NCBI RefSeq assembly: GCF_000972845.2
Contig: NC_040016.1
Location: 7,708,701-7,772,700, forward strand
Direction of reading: 5' to 3'
DNA: 64,000 nt
DNA from: Larimichthys crocea
Taxonomy: Eukaryota > Chordata > Actinopteri > Sciaenidae
Shown here: positions 59,938 to 64,000 of the stretch, in pieces
How positions within the stretch are numbered: the stretch's first letter is position 1
How the letters are laid out: each line of letters opens with the position of its first letter
Notes under the pieces: generated by a model
Databases searched by the model: none
The model's input: the letters and a program-made list of their open reading frames with translations, nothing else
Told to the model about the DNA's origin: nothing
Made by a program: the position numbers and the translations under genes

Positions 59938-61275
59938 ACACTGAACAAAAATATAAATGCAACACCCCGGCCACTCTAAAATGTTTAGTTTCATCACACA
60001 GCACAATGCCACAGATGTCGCAAGTTTTGAGGGAGCGTGCAATTGGCATGATGACAGCAGGAATCTCCACCAGAGCTGTTGCCTGTGAATTGAATGTTCA
60101 CTTCTCTGCCATAAGCCGTCTTCAAAGGCGTTTCAGAGAATCTGGCAGTACATCCAACCGGCCTCACAACTGCAGACCAAGTGTAATCACACCAGGCCAG
60201 GACCTCTACATACAGCATGTTCACCTCCAAGATCGTCTGAGACCAGCCACTTGAACAGCTGCTGCAACAGTCAGTTTGCATAACCAAAGAATTTCTGCAC
60301 AAACTGTCAGAAACCGTCTCAGGGAAGCTCATCTGCATGCTCGTCGTCCTCATAGACTCCAGTTCGTTGTCGACTTGAGTGGGCAAATGCTCATATTCGA
60401 TGGCGTCTAGCACGTTGGAGATGTGTTTTCTTCACGGATGAAACCCAGTTTTCACTATTCAGGGCAGATGTCAGACAGCGTATGTGGTGTTGTGTGGGTG
60501 AGCGGTTTTCTGATGGTAATGTTGTGGATCGAGTGGCCCATGGTGGTGGTGGGGTTATGGTATGGGCAGGCGTATGGTATGGATGACGAACACAGGTGCA
60601 TTTTATTGATGGCATTGTGAATGCACAGAGATACCGTGACGAGATCCTGAGGCCCATTGTTGTGCCATTCATCCACGACCATCACCTCATGTTGCAGCAT
60701 GATAATGCACAGCACCATGTTGCAAGGATCTGTACACAATTCCTGAAAGGTGAAAACATCCCAGTTCTTGCATGGCCAGCATACTCACCAGACATGTCAC
60801 CCACTGAGCATGTTTGGGATGCTCTGGATCAGCGTATACAACAGCGTGTTTCAGTTCCTGCCAATATCCAGCAACTGCCATTAAAGAGGAGTGGACCAAC
60901 ATTCCACAGGCCAGAATCAACAACTTGATCAACTCTATGCGAAGGAGATGTGTTGCACTGCATAAGGGAAATGGTGGTCACACCAGATACTGTCTGGTTT
61001 TCTGACCGCCCCAGACCCCCACAATAAAACAAAACTGCACGTATTAGAGTGGCCCTTTATCGTGGCCTGCCTAAGGCACACCTTATGCAATATGCAATAT
61101 TCATGCTGTCTAATCAGCATCTTGATATGCCACACCTGTGAGGTGGGATGGATTATCTCGGCAAAGGAGAAGTGCTCACTATCACAGATTTACACAGACT
61201 TGTGAACAATATTTGAGAGAAATGGTTATTTTGTGTATATAGAAAATGTTTTAGATCTGTGAGTTCAGCTAATGA
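59938..61275 (+). mobile_element. Degenerate Tc1/mariner transposon
   Basis: The left end ACACTGAACAAAAATATAAA is the usual Tc1 terminus of this fish family. The transposase is readable in pieces: HTH domain (VLRERAIGMMTAGISTRAVA, HFSAISRLQRRFRESGSTSN; 60006-60254), then in other frames FFTDETQFSLFRAD near 60430 with the first catalytic Asp, and LMLQHDNAQHHVARICTQFL plus LAWPAYSPDMSPTEHVWDAL (60596-60928) with the second Asp and the final acidic residue. Stops and frameshifts separate these parts, and the right terminal repeat is missing, so it is dead. Confidence 0.88.
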
Positions 61276-61690
61276 ATTGTAGGCTTTTTTTCCCTAGTGG
61301 AGCGCCTGACTGTTTCTGAGTTACTTATTGGAAGATTGACTTCTTGTATGTCTTTCCTAACAGGTGTTGTCTGCTCTAACTCACACTCGGTCTGGAATGA
61401 TGTGGGAACGTCAGGGGGGCGATATTCTTCTGGCTGTGCCATCACCCTTCTTTCCTCTGCAGGTGATATGCTTCAGGTTCTTTGCTGAGAAGTTTCTCTC
61501 ATCTGTCTTTTGTCCTTCCCCAGAATGTGCCCTCATCTAATAGTAGGTCCTTGGCTGATCATCATCAGAGTCTGTATCACTGTCATATCTGACATCTGTG
61601 ACCTTTCTGAGTCTCACATTTTTGTCCTTTTCCCCTTTCTTCCTAGTAGCCTCTTGACCAGTTTGTGGTGGCAGGTCTACTGGCAGGTCA
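61276..61690. other. Intergenic DNA, no feature seen
   Basis: Between the Tc1 remnant and the gypsy integrase fragment I recognise no gene, RNA or repeat. Part of it could be further decayed gypsy sequence in complement. Confidence 0.3.
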
Positions 61691-62310
61691 TTAACCAAGT
61701 GCAGTAGGTTCCGATGCAGAGTGCGGGTAAGTGTTGTTGTCAGAGGCTAACTGATAAGCTTCGGCCATTCTCCTCGCCCACTTCTCTGCATTTTTACTAG
61801 GTGACTTTGTCTCATCTTGTGATGTAAGATCAAAGAGCAGGTCAACAAGAAGACGGGGGTGGTGACCGTAGAGGAGGTAAAATTGTGCGAACCCTGTTGC
61901 TTCAAGTTTTGTGCAATTGTAGGTGTGCACCATTTGAGGCAGATGTTCTTTTCATCGACTTCTCCTTTTCCTCAAGTGTCCTTAGCATCTGTAGCAGGGT
62001 CCTATTGGATTGCTCGACAGGATTGCCTTGAGGGTGATATGGTGTTGTCTGTGAATGTCCCACTCCTGTCAACTGCTCGAGTGTCTTAAAGATCTGGTTC
62101 TCAAATTCTCGCCCCTGATCATGATGGAGCTTGGTAGGGTAACCAAACCTTGGTATAAAGTCACTGAATATCTTTTCAGCTGCAGTCTTGAAATGGTCCA
62201 TGACGCCCAAGATGTATTCATATCCTCGCTGGCTTGCCTCCAGATGTAAATAGTCTACTGAGACTAATTCAAGTGGAGAGCTTGAAGTGACACTTCCCAT
62301 TGGTGATCTG
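61691..62310 (-). pseudogene. Ty3/gypsy integrase remnant
   Basis: On the minus strand 62300-61902 reads [20 protein letters not shown], then [10 protein letters not shown] joined directly to [34 protein letters not shown] and [19 protein letters not shown]. These are the D, D and E regions of a gypsy integrase core, but about 15 residues between MDHF and KTAAEK are missing. A frameshift near 61930 leads into [20 protein letters not shown] (61933-61691), the downstream part. The element originally inserted copy DNA into the genome; this piece is inactive. Confidence 0.8.
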
Positions 62311-62738
62311 CCACAGATTTCTTTTGTTTAATACAACAGCACTGTTTGGTGACATAATCCTCTATGTCATTCTTCATGGACCATATTGTCGTGGAAATGC
62401 TCATGGGTTAGTCTTCTATATTTTTGTGGTAAGGCTAGTTGGGATCTCTGGCTTGTCTGTCTGTAAAGTAAGACATTTTGCAGGTGTAATTTTCCCCACT
62501 CATGCATTAATCTCTTTGTAGATGTAGTGACAAAAAGAGTTTGAGGATTAAAGGGTACCTTTATGGTTTAGAATTGGTCAAGTGTTTGAGACATTCCAGC
62601 CTGGTTGCTCTGGCTTAAAATAGATTTGTTCCTGGCAAGCAATGGAAACTTTCCAGGTCTTTGTCTATTGGCCTTAAATGATGTGAAGACATGTAATGTA
62701 ACTGAGATAGAAGTAACAAATTGTCGCACACATAGCCA
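62311..62738. other. Intergenic DNA, no feature seen
   Basis: No exon, RNA gene or clear repeat family is visible. The first part may be more decayed gypsy sequence. Confidence 0.3.
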
Positions 62739-63436
62739 TATATACATAGACGCCGCATTGAGCGCTGAATCGTACGTCGACGTCACCGCCACATTGGATG
62801 TGGCAGATCTGCCGGTAAACTAATACAAGGAAATGGACTGAACTTCATAAAGCGCCTTTCTACAAAGTTCTTTAAGTTAATGCCTCTTATACACCCATTC
62901 ACACACACACTAATATATCTGGGAAACAAATAGGCACCAAAAACAACATATGTAACTTTTAAAGTGATGATTATAAATGTTTACTTCTTTACTTCTCTTT
63001 ATTCGGAAAACCCTCATGTCACATCTACATTTCAGGATCTGGTTATTATAGACACTGATTAAATGTTAAATATACATATTTCAATATTTATCATCACAGT
63101 AACAGTGTTACACACATTAGTAGCTGTAAACACTCAGCATTAGAAAAACACATACGTTGGTTTGGTGCTTACATAAGGAGTAAACATTTATAATCATCAC
63201 TTTAAAAGTTACATACGTTGTTTTTGGTGCCTGTTTGTTTCCCAGATATATTAGTGTGTGTGTGAATGGGTGTATAAGAGGCATTAACTTAAAGAACTTT
63301 GTAGAAAGGCGCTTTATGAAGTTCAGTCCATTTCCTTGTATTAGTTTACCGGCAGATCTGCCACATCCAATATGGCGGACCCGTTGACGTATCGCGACCA
63401 ACAACCAACCCGCTCAATGTGGCGTCTATGTATATA
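62739..63436. mobile_element. Complete MITE with long inverted arms
   Basis: TATATACATAGACGCCGCAT at 62739 is matched by ATGTGGCGTCTATGTATATA ending at 63436. The arms are about 200 bp or more (AAGCGCCTTTCTACAAAGTT and AACTTTGTAGAAAGGCGCTT) and the inner part is also partly palindromic (CCTCATGTCACATCTACATT, TTACACACATTAGTAGCTGT). It has no coding capacity. Two partial copies lie at 42160-42530 and 47205-47645. Confidence 0.8.
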
Positions 63437-63689
63437 TATCTATGTATATATGTCTATGGTCTCACACATTAGCAACAACAAGACAACGAGCACTGTGTGT
63501 TATTCCTGATAGCGATAGCTGGCATAAACTTTAAGCTAACATCTTCCTACCAAGTTTGGTATGTTACCATAATACAACCAATATGCTTGTGCACTTAAAT
63601 ACATACTTATAATAGGATAAGTGAGACAGTGAAAACAGCTGCCGTTTAGTTCAGTTGCACTCATCAGAATGAGAGAACGGGACCACTCG

Positions 63690-64000
63690 CCTACATAAAC
63701 AGTCTATGCAGTCTTAGCTAACATCCTCCTCTCACCCACCTCCTCTATGAAGTCCAGAGGACAGTCCAGGACAGAGCTCGCTCTTCTAATCAGTCTATTG
63801 AGCCTGCTCGTGTCCGTGTCTGTGCTGCCCCCTCTCCAGCAGACCACAGCATAAAAGATGGCTGAGGCCACCACAGAGTCCTAAAAAGTCCTGAGGAGAG
63901 CCCTGCATGCTCCGAAGGACCTCAGTCTCCTCAGCAGGTGGAGGCGACTCTGGCCCTTCTTGTAAAGAGCATGGGTGTTGTCAGTCCAGTCCAGTTTATT
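63690..64000 (-). mobile_element. Non-LTR retrotransposon reverse transcriptase C-terminus
   Basis: On the minus strand the sequence reads NTHALYKKGQSRLHLLRRLR, SFGACRALLRTF then a stop, DSVVASAIFYAVVCWRGGST, and RLNRLIRRASSVLDCPLDFI. This is the C-terminal region found after the RT domain in many fish non-LTR elements. The stop replaces the expected Tyr. It continues beyond the window. Confidence 0.7.

Noticed and set aside
60391..60739. Minus-strand open stretches inside the Tc1 region
   Set aside because: They are shadows of the transposase reading on the plus strand.
1..64000. CRISPR array, prokaryotic operon, rRNA or full tRNA gene
   Set aside because: No regularly spaced repeats with unique spacers, no ribosome-binding-site-led gene strings, and only one tRNA-like SINE head was seen; the genes have introns and are vertebrate.

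Overview
The window is vertebrate genomic DNA, almost certainly from a ray-finned (teleost) fish. It has GT-AG introns, two recognisable vertebrate gene families, and a repeat load typical of fish: L2-like LINEs, a Tc1 element, PIF/Harbinger, Ty3/gypsy, and many small inverted-repeat elements. The species cannot be named from the sequence.

Layout. 1-3.55 kb is nested mobile DNA: a non-LTR ORF1 fragment broken by a deleted Harbinger element, which is itself broken by a 1.4-kb fold-back element with a clear 6-bp target duplication. 6.6-19.3 kb (minus strand) is lrig2, a receptor-like LRR/immunoglobulin membrane protein. I could place 18 coding exons that join in frame. One expected early LRR exon was not found. 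20.5-58.6 kb (plus strand) is a tandem array derived from the peptidylarginine deiminase gene (fish padi2 family). It holds a tail-end remnant (20.57 kb), a 5'- and 3'-truncated pseudogene (23.7-28.3 kb), an intact 16-exon gene (32.04-40.93 kb, 675 aa), an orphan copy of exon 2 (46.3 kb), and a second intact 16-exon gene (51.08-56.85 kb, 665 aa). The flanking DNA downstream of each unit is also repeated. From 58.6 kb to the end the window holds repeats: a broken Tc1 element, Ty3/gypsy integrase pieces, an inverted-repeat MITE and a non-LTR reverse transcriptase tail.

How it fits together. lrig2 and the padi array are transcribed away from each other from a shared intergenic region at about 19.3-20.5 kb. 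Both intact padi copies keep the calcium-site exon and the Asp, His-x-Asp and Cys catalytic motifs, so both probably encode active enzymes that convert protein arginine to citrulline. As far as I know, fish are usually described as having a single padi2. The array, with its mosaic pseudogene, near-identical blocks and orphan exon, is the most notable content here. Exon boundaries were worked out by hand from splice signals, reading phase and comparison between copies; no alignment or database search was run.
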